A DNA stretch of 40,745 bases, taken from the NCBI GenBank assembly GCA_905478665.1, contig CAJQJL010000159.1, positions 1 through 40,745 on the forward strand, given 5' to 3'. The notes below the pieces were generated by a model, which was given only the letters and a program-made list of their open reading frames with translations, had not been told where the DNA came from and ran no database searches. Position 1 is the stretch's first letter. Every line of letters begins with the position of its first letter. A program made the translations under genes and the position numbers. The stretch comes from an uncultured Flavobacteriales bacterium (GTDB lineage: Bacteria > Bacteroidota > Bacteroidia > Flavobacteriales_D > Crocinitomicaceae). Shown here one piece after another: positions 33,167 to 40,745 of this stretch.

Positions 33167-34885
33167 ATGGAAGTCTTGAATTTTATAGATCAGCTAAAAG
33201 AGTTTGCAAGTAACGAAGATGTTCTTGCAGTGGGAAGAGATGTGACTGAGCTTCGGTCAAAATTTGATGATTACATTCTTGAAGAAGAGCGTAAAATTCA
33301 GGTGGAAGAGCTAGAATCACAAGACGCAGGGAATGAAGTCAACCTTGATGAACGAAAGGCTGAACTTGTTCAATTGAAAGATGATTTCTACGCCGCCTAT
33401 CAGGAATACAAAGAGATTAAGAAGAAGGTTGTAGATGAACGAAACGCCACTGAAGCAGCCAATCTAAGTGAAAAGGTCGCATTGACTAAGCGCCTCCGTG
33501 AAATCGTTACTTCTGAAGAGAACATTGGTGCAGCATTTGCAGCCCTCAAGGAAATTCAGGAACGATGGAGAGAGATTGGAGATATTCCGCGTAACAAGCG
33601 TAATGAGGTGGAGGCAGATTACACACACCTTCTCGACGACTTCTTCTATAACATCAAGATCTATAAAGAGCTAAAAGAACACGATTTCCATCGGAACCAT
33701 CAGTTAAAAACATCTTTGATTGCTGAATTGAAGAAACTGAATACGCTGGATTCACTTAAGGAGGTTGAAACGCAATTAAAAAAATTGCAAAACGACTGGA
33801 ACGACATTGGCCCTGTTCCAAACGAACATTGGGAATCACTTAAAGAAGCGTATTGGACAGAAGTTCGTTCGATCTACAATAAAATTCAACGTTTTTACGA
33901 CGACAAACGCGCGCAGCAACAATCAAATCTTGAACAAAAGCAGGCACTTCTTGAAGAAATAAAAATTCTAGTGGCTGATGAAGAAGGTTTAGATAATGCT
34001 GGCGGTTGGGACAAGAAAACAAAGAAGATTCTCGAGCTACAAGCAAAATGGAAAACCATTGGCTTTGGTCCGAAAAAGGAGAATGAGGCAATCTGGAAAG
34101 AATTTAGAGGACAGTGTGACATCTTTTTTGGAGCAAAAAAAGAATTCTTTGCAGTCATTCACGATAAGTACGATGCAATTGCAGAGAAGAAGCGAGGGCT
34201 GATTGCCAGAGCGAAGGAACTAAAGGATTCAACAGACTGGAAGGACACAGCAAGCAAAATGAAACAATTGCAAGAATTGTGGAAAAAGCAGGGGCACGCT
34301 GGTGTTAAACATGAGCAAAAGTTGTGGAAGGAATTTCGCACCGCATGTGATGCCTTTTTCAATTCAAGACAAAATCACTTTAAGGCGCAGGATGAACAAT
34401 TCGATGGTAACTTGAAACTCAAGCAAGAAGTTCTTAAAACCATTAATGCATATACTCCGACTGCCGAAAAAGCACAGGTACTTGCTGATTTGAAACAATT
34501 ATCCGCTGATTTCAATGCTATTGGACGTGTACCGATGAAGGAAAAAGACGCGATCTTCAAGGAATTTAAGGCTGCAATGGATAAACATTACGGCGCACTT
34601 AAATTGGAAGGAGCAGAAAAAGAAAAAATCCTTTTCGCTGCAAAAATTGAGACCTTGCAGGCAAGTCCAAACGCCTCTCGTCTTTTAAACGATATGAAAT
34701 TTGATATCCGAAAGGATATTGACAAACAAAATAAGGAAATTGCACTATTGGAGAACAACCTTGGATTCTTTGCCAATAGTAAGGGAGCTGACTCCCTTAA
34801 AAAGGATGTAGAAAAGAAAGTTGACCGCGCAAAAGATAAGATTCAGGATCTAAAGGACAAACTAAAAATGATTCCGAATGAATAA
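33167..34885 (+). CDS. DUF349 repeat protein, 572 aa
   Basis: Start at ATG 33167 rather than the TTG at 33161. The protein is almost all helix, with about five DUF349 units: recurring W-x(2,3)-[IG] and K-x-x-[WE]-x-x-[FY] patterns (RWREIGDIPRNKRNEVEADY, NDWNDIGPVPNEHWE, AKWKTIGFGPKKENEAIWKE, ELWKKQGHAGVKHEQKLWKE). The C-terminus is a coiled coil. The family is conserved in Bacteroidota with no settled function. It overlaps the next gene by 8 bp. Confidence 0.92.
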   Translation: MEVLNFIDQLKEFASNEDVLAVGRDVTELRSKFDDYILEEERKIQVEELESQDAGNEVNLDERKAELVQLKDDFYAAYQEYKEIKKKVVDERNATEAANLSEKVALTKRLREIVTSEENIGAAFAALKEIQERWREIGDIPRNKRNEVEADYTHLLDDFFYNIKIYKELKEHDFHRNHQLKTSLIAELKKLNTLDSLKEVETQLKKLQNDWNDIGPVPNEHWESLKEAYWTEVRSIYNKIQRFYDDKRAQQQSNLEQKQALLEEIKILVADEEGLDNAGGWDKKTKKILELQAKWKTIGFGPKKENEAIWKEFRGQCDIFFGAKKEFFAVIHDKYDAIAEKKRGLIARAKELKDSTDWKDTASKMKQLQELWKKQGHAGVKHEQKLWKEFRTACDAFFNSRQNHFKAQDEQFDGNLKLKQEVLKTINAYTPTAEKAQVLADLKQLSADFNAIGRVPMKEKDAIFKEFKAAMDKHYGALKLEGAEKEKILFAAKIETLQASPNASRLLNDMKFDIRKDIDKQNKEIALLENNLGFFANSKGADSLKKDVEKKVDRAKDKIQDLKDKLKMIPNE

Positions 34886-35543
34886 GTTTATCAATGCCTT
34901 ACTGATATTCATTCTTATTCCAACAATGTTATTTACCATCATTGTTGCCTTTGATATCCCAGTAAGTATTATTAAAACTTCAGGAGCTCATATCCCTTAT
35001 CGCTTTGAGATTTTTCTGGGAATAGGACTCCTCATATTTATTATTAATCTAAGGCGAACAATTCGTCGTTGGATGGGAATGCGTGTTGTTTCACGAATTA
35101 AGAAATTCAAATGGAATGCACCAGTAAGTCCAGAACGAAAGAAACGCGTTATCACTTATTTAATACTGGAAACAGTTGTATTCGCGTTCGTTGGTGTGGC
35201 ACTTTATGTTCTAACGCCACAAGCATGGATGCCAGCAATCGGGTTTGCTTGGGTTGCTGCTGATAACATCATTTTTAGTATTGTAGGCTTGCAAGGAGAT
35301 CGTTTTAGAATTGGATTGTCCTCAAAGGCACTTATTATTGGAGACCGCGAAGTAATTGTTCTTTATTTCAAAGGGCTCCGAAAAGTAAGTTTGCAACAAC
35401 AGAGTATCTATTTTGATTACGTCAATGGCATGCAACTTACCTTTCCATCAAACTGTATTCAAGACGAAAACCGACCAGCGTTTTTGAAGCTTCTGGAAGA
35501 TCAATTAGATCCAGATCGGGTTTTCTTTTCAAAGAAAATGTAG
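34878..35543 (+). CDS. Membrane protein of unknown function, 221 aa
   Basis: Two hydrophobic segments near the N-terminus (~7-27, ~45-60), a basic loop (NLRRTIRRWMGMRVVSRIKK), two more segments (~95-112, ~118-140), then a soluble C-terminal part. No known domain recognised. Start overlaps the DUF349 stop by 8 bp, implying translational coupling and a shared operon with the PfkB kinase. Confidence 0.88.
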   Translation: MNKFINALLIFILIPTMLFTIIVAFDIPVSIIKTSGAHIPYRFEIFLGIGLLIFIINLRRTIRRWMGMRVVSRIKKFKWNAPVSPERKKRVITYLILETVVFAFVGVALYVLTPQAWMPAIGFAWVAADNIIFSIVGLQGDRFRIGLSSKALIIGDREVIVLYFKGLRKVSLQQQSIYFDYVNGMQLTFPSNCIQDENRPAFLKLLEDQLDPDRVFFSKKM

Positions 35544-35693
35544 CCGTATAGACCGCTTCGCTTTTGGATGTTGGACAATTAGACTGTTAGAAAGTGATTA
35601 CCTGAGTACTGAGGGTATAGAGTAGCACACTTCCACTTCGCTCAGCGTGATGAAATGTTATCGAAGGGTGAAATGAAAACTCCGAAGATTCCT

Positions 35694-35701
35694 TAATTTA
35701 G
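35694..35701 (+). promoter_or_regulatory. -7 box of the 164-aa lipoprotein gene
   Basis: TAATTTAG, one mismatch to consensus, 19 nt before the ATG at 35721. Confidence 0.35.
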
Positions 35702-35720
35702 GGGATCAAGACACAAAACA

Positions 35721-36215
35721 ATGAAGCGACTATTTCCTTTAACCCTTATCATCTTCCTTTTCAGTGCTTGTTATGAGCAGCAAGCCTTTGATGAAGTTTC
35801 TCCGAAGCAAATTGAGTACTTGATTAAAACAATGGATTTACGGGTAGACGAAGCAACGAATATCTATGATGTATTTATTGCTCAGTTTGAAGCTACGGGC
35901 AGCTACACTGATTTAGAAGCCACGCAAAAGGCATTGGAGCGTCAAATGCACCTAGTTAGTAAAGCCGCTTCTTTCGATGAAGGCTATGTTCCTAATGGTG
36001 CAAGCGATCTGAAAAGTAAATGCAATGTCCGAATAAAAGTGTACCAACTGGCCGTTGGAATAGAACTCAAAGAGTTAAGCCGAGGAATGGCAAGACCTGA
36101 TTCTCCTGAAGTAAAAAAGCTGCTGGAAGAAACACGTCAAAAAACGGAACTCCGAAAAGCGGAATATGAAAAACTTCGCGCCGACCTCATTAAAGAGTTT
36201 GGTCTGAACCTTTGA
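35721..36215 (+). CDS. Helical lipoprotein, 164 aa
   Basis: Lipobox FSAC (Cys17) predicts a lipid anchor. The mature part is helical with many charged residues (RQKTELRKAEYEKLRADL) and one more cysteine. No family recognised. It stands alone between the membrane protein and the LD-carboxypeptidase genes, all in the same direction. Confidence 0.85.
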   Translation: MKRLFPLTLIIFLFSACYEQQAFDEVSPKQIEYLIKTMDLRVDEATNIYDVFIAQFEATGSYTDLEATQKALERQMHLVSKAASFDEGYVPNGASDLKSKCNVRIKVYQLAVGIELKELSRGMARPDSPEVKKLLEETRQKTELRKAEYEKLRADLIKEFGLNL

Positions 36216-36263
36216 TCGAGCGGCATCTCTGATGCAAAAGGCTAAGCCATTCCATTTTTTTAC

Positions 36264-36271
36264 TATCTTTT
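36264..36271 (+). promoter_or_regulatory. -7 box of the LD-carboxypeptidase gene (near-leaderless)
   Basis: TATCTTTT, one mismatch, ending 4 nt before the ATG at 36276. Confidence 0.4.
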
Positions 36272-36275
36272 GACT

Positions 36276-37307
36276 ATGAGCAAAATAAGTCGAAGAAGTT
36301 TCGTCCCCATGTTAGGAACCGCCCTGATCGGAGCTTCGTGTTTGTCATTCGAAAATGACCTTTTAGAGAATGTAACAAGTGGAGTCATTCTTCCAAAGCG
36401 CCTTAAACGAGGAGACAAAATTGGAATTTGTGCGCCCGCTGGACCTATTCGAGATATCAGTGAGGTGAATGATTTTGTACAAGTGCTCAAAGACCTTGGT
36501 TTCAAAGTGAAGATTGGAAAAAACGTGACTGGTCAATTCGGTTTTTTTTCCGCGGATGATAAAGCCCGCGCCGAAGAATTCATGGAACTTGTCGAGGACG
36601 AAACGCTTCAAGGGATTTTTTCCATTCGTGGTGGATGGGGATGTGCACGGATGATCGAATTTCTGGACTTTGACGTCATTCAAAAAAATCAAAAGGTGAT
36701 CATGGGCTTTAGTGATATGACGACACTACTTAACGCTATATCAAGTAAAACTGGACTCATTACTTACCACGGACCAAGTGGGAACTCGACTTGGAATGAT
36801 TACAGCGTGGACTATATCAAGCGACTCTTGCTAAAAGCTGAACCCGTCATTTACCGAAATACCTCACCTCTTGATGCAGGTATTACTACTTTGAGTCCAG
36901 GGAAAGCCTCAGGTGCTTTGTACGGAGGTAATCTTAGTGTAATTTCAAGCTTGGTTGGGAGCGATTACCTCCCAGACTGGAAAGGCAAAATACTATTTCT
37001 CGAAGATGTAAACGAAGAACCCTACCGCATAGATCGCATGCTTACACAATTGGCGTTAGCGGGAGTTTTCTCAATGGTCAACGGTATTATCCTTGGAGGT
37101 TTTCGGAAATGCTACGCTGAAGAACCCGATCGCTCATTTACCATTGAAGAGGTTTTCGAGCAACATTTTACGCAGTTGAAAATCCCTGTATATTCAGGTG
37201 CACAGATTGGACATATCCGAAATAAATACACGGTTCCCGTCGGGCTTACAGTTCATATGAATGCTGATGAAGGAACCTTCCATTTAGAGCATCCAGCCGT
37301 GTTCTAA
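36276..37307 (+). CDS. LD-carboxypeptidase (S66 family), Tat-like signal, 343 aa
   Basis: Starts at ATG 36276; an upstream TTG falls in the promoter. A twin-arginine-like signal SRRSFV and hydrophobic stretch (PMLGTALIGASCLSF) suggest export. The S66 catalytic set is visible: Ser146 in GFSDMT, Glu243 in FLEDVNEEPYRIDRML, His313 in QIGHIRNKY. It would remove the terminal D-Ala from muropeptide tetrapeptides during peptidoglycan recycling. Most LdcA enzymes are cytosolic, so the signal is unusual; a MccF-like immunity role is a less likely alternative. The stop overlaps the convergent VWA gene by 4 bp. Confidence 0.92.
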   Translation: MSKISRRSFVPMLGTALIGASCLSFENDLLENVTSGVILPKRLKRGDKIGICAPAGPIRDISEVNDFVQVLKDLGFKVKIGKNVTGQFGFFSADDKARAEEFMELVEDETLQGIFSIRGGWGCARMIEFLDFDVIQKNQKVIMGFSDMTTLLNAISSKTGLITYHGPSGNSTWNDYSVDYIKRLLLKAEPVIYRNTSPLDAGITTLSPGKASGALYGGNLSVISSLVGSDYLPDWKGKILFLEDVNEEPYRIDRMLTQLALAGVFSMVNGIILGGFRKCYAEEPDRSFTIEEVFEQHFTQLKIPVYSGAQIGHIRNKYTVPVGLTVHMNADEGTFHLEHPAVF

Positions 37308-38731
37308 TGTCTAAAGGTCAGCACGCGAATTTCTTGCTTCAAGTTGTTTTGTGCATCCGCTAACTTAAAGATCGGGATGTAATGTCCACCCCCAATTCTA
37401 GCAGCTTCACGCATGTCTTCTTCGTGTACATCTTTGTTCTTGATCCCAACAACAGACATATTGATTCCCAGTTTTCTGTACTTCTTTACATAGCGTTCGT
37501 AATCATCCGAATTCCGATTGAAGGCTCCATCTGTAATAATGATTACGTGGTTGGTTCCATTCTCAATTTTGGCACGTTTTGCCTCTTTAAATCCAAGCTT
37601 GATTCCTTCTCCACCAGCCGTATAACCGTATGCTTTCAACTCGCTCACTTGTTCCTTGATCTCATCTTTATTGTCACCTGATGTGGATGGCAACAAAACC
37701 CGTGAATCTGACGCATAGGTCACAATTCCAATCTTATCTTCTGGGCGCAGCATTTCTGTTAATTGGAAGAGTGAATACTTCATCAGCTCTATCTTATCGA
37801 CTTGTTTCATGGACGACGATACATCAAGCACAAAGACCACATTTACAGGCTTGAAATATTCTGGATCGAAGTTGTCCTTGTCCAAATCTGTAAAGCTCGG
37901 TGGCAGCTCTGCAATGATTGTTGAGTCAAATTCCGTTTCAATCGTTTCCAAACGTTGCTCAATTTCAATAATGATTTCTGGTTCGGGATCTGGATCAATA
38001 GTCGCGATGACGTTTGTATCTATACTCGGCGGAAGAACAGGAGGCACGTAACGCTCATCCTTATCCAGCTCAACAACAATATAATTGCGTTTAAAGTTTA
38101 CATACGCTCCCAATTCTGCTGGATAATATCCTGAATGTGTCGCGTAAAAATAGCTCAGCCCAAGCGTCGCCTCTTCTTTGATTTTTCCTTTATGATCCGT
38201 TTTCTTTTCCCATATTGGTTGTCCATTCTGAATCATCGTCACCGTTGATTTTGACAATTCATCGCGCGTTTTCTTATCAATCGTAACAACGGTAAGGTCA
38301 AAGTCATTCGGGTTCTTTCCTCCAGGTCGAGAAGAGAAGTCTGGACAAGATGTGAGGCCACCCATTGTGTTTTGATCAACTTCACGCAAATTCCCTGTCA
38401 ATCGAACCCTTGTCGCTTCGGCCCGATCGCTGGTAAAAATGTTGACTTCGTAGCTGAACTTCCCTTTTTCTTTTGGATTGACGTGCAAACGAACAATAAT
38501 GGAACTGTCCTTTTCCATGATCTGCTTAGAAGTAATATAGACCACATCCACTGGCTTCTTTACACTTAACAACCATTCTTGTTTATTCCCCTTATTTGAA
38601 AGTACAATATCAACATAGCGCGCAGAATACGCCTCCAAATCACCAAAATCGTGCTTGACCTTATTGAATTCTACTTGTGCATTGGTTGACAATGTGTAGA
38701 AGAAAAGAAACAGAAAGAGTAAATATCGCAT
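37304..38731 (-). CDS. Exported protein with DUF1573-like and VWA domains, 475 aa
   Basis: Start at ATG 38731, not the TTG six bases upstream. A signal peptide (~1-18) is followed by an Ig-like domain (FNKVKHDFGDLEAYSARYV) of DUF1573 type, a carboxypeptidase-regulatory-like beta domain (~140-220), a proline- and acid-rich linker (~228-290), and a von Willebrand A domain (~297-475) with an intact MIDAS start DVSSS (Asp303, Ser305, Ser307) and TDGAFN. It probably binds proteins outside the cytoplasm through the metal site. Single gene; its partners are unknown. Confidence 0.9.
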   Translation of the reverse strand: MRYLLFLFLFFYTLSTNAQVEFNKVKHDFGDLEAYSARYVDIVLSNKGNKQEWLLSVKKPVDVVYITSKQIMEKDSSIIVRLHVNPKEKGKFSYEVNIFTSDRAEATRVRLTGNLREVDQNTMGGLTSCPDFSSRPGGKNPNDFDLTVVTIDKKTRDELSKSTVTMIQNGQPIWEKKTDHKGKIKEEATLGLSYFYATHSGYYPAELGAYVNFKRNYIVVELDKDERYVPPVLPPSIDTNVIATIDPDPEPEIIIEIEQRLETIETEFDSTIIAELPPSFTDLDKDNFDPEYFKPVNVVFVLDVSSSMKQVDKIELMKYSLFQLTEMLRPEDKIGIVTYASDSRVLLPSTSGDNKDEIKEQVSELKAYGYTAGGEGIKLGFKEAKRAKIENGTNHVIIITDGAFNRNSDDYERYVKKYRKLGINMSVVGIKNKDVHEEDMREAARIGGGHYIPIFKLADAQNNLKQEIRVLTFRH

Positions 38732-38796
38732 ATACAAGCCTTAATCAAAAAACGAACCTAAATGGAATTTGTTACGCTATTTCCAGATTTTCTTTG

Positions 38797-40644
38797 TCAA
38801 TCAAACACATCTTTTCGTTGGAAAACAACCATCTTGAAATCCGAAAGAACAATTGAGTCCTCCGTGGACGTATTAATCATGTAAAATTGAAAAGGATCTT
38901 TGCCATTTCTAACTTCTGGTGTTAGATACATAATTTCAAAATCAAAATATCCCTGCGGATTCCAACGAATGTGTTCAATGACGGGCCTATCTTGGATCTT
39001 GTAGGATTTCCATTTGTGCGAAAATGTAGTGATACAACGCAGTCCGCTAAGGTTTTGAGTTGAGTCTGCCTTGATTTTTCCATTAAGACTAATCCACGCG
39101 TGATCCTTTGTACAGATCTGGTCAAAACTACTTTCGAATTTCATTGAATATGCACCAGGTAGCACCAATTCGTCATAGCTCCTTTCTTCAGCGCTGTAAC
39201 GCAGATAACCGTCTTTCAGAACCAAGAAACTTGAGGAATGAATGTAATATTCTTCTGGATTCTCCATAAAATCAGTGGGCCCTGTACTTCGATTTATGAG
39301 TAAATACTTCTCTGCCCCTTCAGGAATACTTAATTCTCCAAAGACCTTCCAGTAATACGTCCCCGTCATTCTTGAATTATGAATGATTCCCTGATTGTAT
39401 TGCCATGTTTGAAATGTACTCAGTAGTAAACAAAACAAACCGAATGCAAACACAAGCATTCTCCTAACCTTATGTTTCCATACCACCGTGAGCACGCCAC
39501 CAATTGCGATAGCCATTACAGGATACACTTGGACCATCGTACGCTGTGAAAAAGAAGCGGCATACCACCAGGTTGTCCAGCATGAGACCACATAAATGTA
39601 CATCGCAGAAAAGATGACAACAGACCACCACCATTTTTGTTTCGATTTGAACCCTCGAATCATTCCAAGAATAGCTAAAAACATCACGGGTGTATAAATC
39701 AACCAGCCCTTTCGGTATGAGAACAAGAAGTCTACGGTGTATGGCGTGAGGAAATCCAACCCTTCACCAGCGTTCTGGTAACTATTGTACAACCATTTAC
39801 CTGCATAAACGTACCAATACAACAACTGCGGAAACAGAACGATTGCAAAGACGATTCCAGCTACCAAAAAGTGCTTCCACCATTTAAAGACATTCTTCAA
39901 TCGACTGAAAATATGCCTGATGGATGTTATTCCGTACAACGCAGGGATCAGCACTGCAATTAGTTCTGTTGGACGACTGATGGTCATTAAACCAAGTGTA
40001 AAGCCAATTCCAACTGCATTTTTTAGTGTTCTCTTGTTGTTCCAGCAAATCGTTAACCAAATAAGCGCCGCATAACCTGTAAACAAATAAACATGTGGCA
40101 TACAATGTGATCGTGTATGAATGTGAAAATAGTTCGTCGCGAAAATGACAATCAACAAGGTGATTGCTGCGATGTTGTCTTTAAAAAAGTAGGTCAAAAT
40201 CTTTTTCAATAACCAAATTCCAAGGACCATATAAAATAGACTCCCGAAGGTCATAGCGTGTTGAAAAGGCTCTGAAAAACCATCCATCGGGTAACCACCG
40301 ATCCAAGCAATAAGAAGAGCAATTAAAAAGAAGGGTAAATAGAGAAATGCCAATCCCATTGGGTATTTAATCACCCAATTGCCCGTATCCGCTTTCGCGG
40401 CCTGATAAAAGGTGGCGGAATCTACATTTGGTGAAGCAAGGGCGTTGGCGACCGTTTCGTAATTTTCCATTCCCAGATCACCATGAATAATGCTTTGGGG
40501 TAAGTACAGGTAATAGCCAAACGTATCCCATGAAATTACCGACGGGGAAAAACCATACAAAAACTGATAGATGATCAGGAAAAGAGCACAAAAAAGAGCT
40601 GTTTTGCCAGCTAGTGTTTTTGGAATAAACAAGCTACGGTTCAT
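38797..40644 (-). CDS. GT-C-like polytopic membrane glycosyltransferase, 615 aa
   Basis: About 11-13 helices. The first loop carries WDTFGYYLYLP (Asp40), in the position of the catalytic aspartate of GT-C enzymes. A conserved-looking RSHCMPH stretch lies near residue 178, and the C-terminal ~170 residues form a soluble domain probably in the periplasm. Likely an envelope glycosyltransferase using a polyprenyl-phosphate donor; substrate unknown. It differs from the 506-aa enzyme at 19744 and is not an obvious recent duplicate. Confidence 0.82.
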   Translation of the reverse strand: MNRSLFIPKTLAGKTALFCALFLIIYQFLYGFSPSVISWDTFGYYLYLPQSIIHGDLGMENYETVANALASPNVDSATFYQAAKADTGNWVIKYPMGLAFLYLPFFLIALLIAWIGGYPMDGFSEPFQHAMTFGSLFYMVLGIWLLKKILTYFFKDNIAAITLLIVIFATNYFHIHTRSHCMPHVYLFTGYAALIWLTICWNNKRTLKNAVGIGFTLGLMTISRPTELIAVLIPALYGITSIRHIFSRLKNVFKWWKHFLVAGIVFAIVLFPQLLYWYVYAGKWLYNSYQNAGEGLDFLTPYTVDFLFSYRKGWLIYTPVMFLAILGMIRGFKSKQKWWWSVVIFSAMYIYVVSCWTTWWYAASFSQRTMVQVYPVMAIAIGGVLTVVWKHKVRRMLVFAFGLFCLLLSTFQTWQYNQGIIHNSRMTGTYYWKVFGELSIPEGAEKYLLINRSTGPTDFMENPEEYYIHSSSFLVLKDGYLRYSAEERSYDELVLPGAYSMKFESSFDQICTKDHAWISLNGKIKADSTQNLSGLRCITTFSHKWKSYKIQDRPVIEHIRWNPQGYFDFEIMYLTPEVRNGKDPFQFYMINTSTEDSIVLSDFKMVVFQRKDVFD

Positions 40645-40671
40645 GCGTTTTTACGTCCAGAATGGTTGAAT

Positions 40672-40700
40672 CAAATATACGAATAGTTGACTACCTCAAA
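40672..40700 (-). promoter_or_regulatory. Promoter of the 615-aa glycosyltransferase gene
   Basis: Minus strand TTTG (40700-40697), 17 nt, TATATTTG (40679-40672), exact -7 consensus; the spacer is slightly short. It overlaps the 3' end of the upstream partial gene. Confidence 0.45.
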
Positions 40701-40745
40701 CTAAAGGACAAAAGTGTTTCCAAAAACTCTTCAGGTGCTTCGGCA
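40691..40745 (-). CDS. C-terminal end of an unidentified gene (start outside window)
   Basis: On the minus strand the right edge is open for 17 codons ending in a TAG at 40691-40693 (…AEAPEEFLETLLSFSLR). The composition reads like the end of a real protein, and the spacing (46 bp to the next start) suits a neighbouring gene. Too short to identify. Confidence 0.5.
   Translation of the reverse strand, partial: AEAPEEFLETLLSFSLR

Overview
The window looks like a chromosomal segment of a member of the Bacteroidota, most likely Flavobacteriales (possibly Crocinitomicaceae-like). The grounds are: the -7 promoter motif TAnnTTTG in front of many genes; a giant secreted protein built of choice-of-anchor J-like and CARDB-like modules; an AsmA-like protein, a DUF349 protein and a TPR histidine kinase paired with a LytTR regulator; moderate-to-low GC; and weak Shine-Dalgarno signals. 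The placement rests on gene content only. I saw no rRNA, tRNA, IS element or CRISPR array.

Layout. 1-3631 (minus): the first ~1210 codons of a giant secreted repeat protein that runs off the left edge. 3944-4159: a small plus-strand gene. 4183-9410 (minus): a tight four-gene operon, in transcription order a patatin-like phospholipase, a four-pass membrane protein with a trypsin-like protease domain, a 729-residue exported protein of unknown family, and a 72-residue lipoprotein with conserved cysteines. Upstream lies a gene-free 549 bp region rich in palindromes. 9960-10277: an orphan 105-residue gene with its own promoter. 10692-14345 (minus): three small paralogues sharing an (E/Q)RW(K/R)PR motif, two of them in an apparent operon with a membrane protein, a histidine kinase and a NarL/LuxR-type response regulator. 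The first two paralogues have matching promoters.

14676-24534 is mostly housekeeping and metabolism: a PaaZ-like fusion enzyme, a STAS-like protein, a PLP-dependent decarboxylase, an isoaspartyl peptidase/asparaginase, a GT-C membrane glycosyltransferase, a YegP-like protein, a tRNA-dihydrouridine synthase and a pair of exported unknowns. 24670-29340 (plus): TPR histidine kinase with LytTR regulator, a lipoprotein hydrolase and a membrane GAF protein. 29334-32012 (minus): an AsmA-like protein. 32226-37307 (plus): a PfkB-family kinase, a DUF349 protein, two envelope proteins and an LD-carboxypeptidase. 37304-40745 (minus): a VWA protein, a second GT-C-like membrane protein and the tail of another gene.

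Two loci stand out as candidate undescribed systems. (1) The patatin / membrane trypsin / exported-protein / lipoprotein operon could link an envelope signal to a cytosolic protease and a lipase; no CD-NTase or STAND NTPase is visible, so it is not a recognisable CBASS or NTPase-based defence locus. (2) The RWKPR paralogues with their own two-component system look like a self-contained sensory or secreted-effector module. Both interpretations are inference from gene order and motifs.
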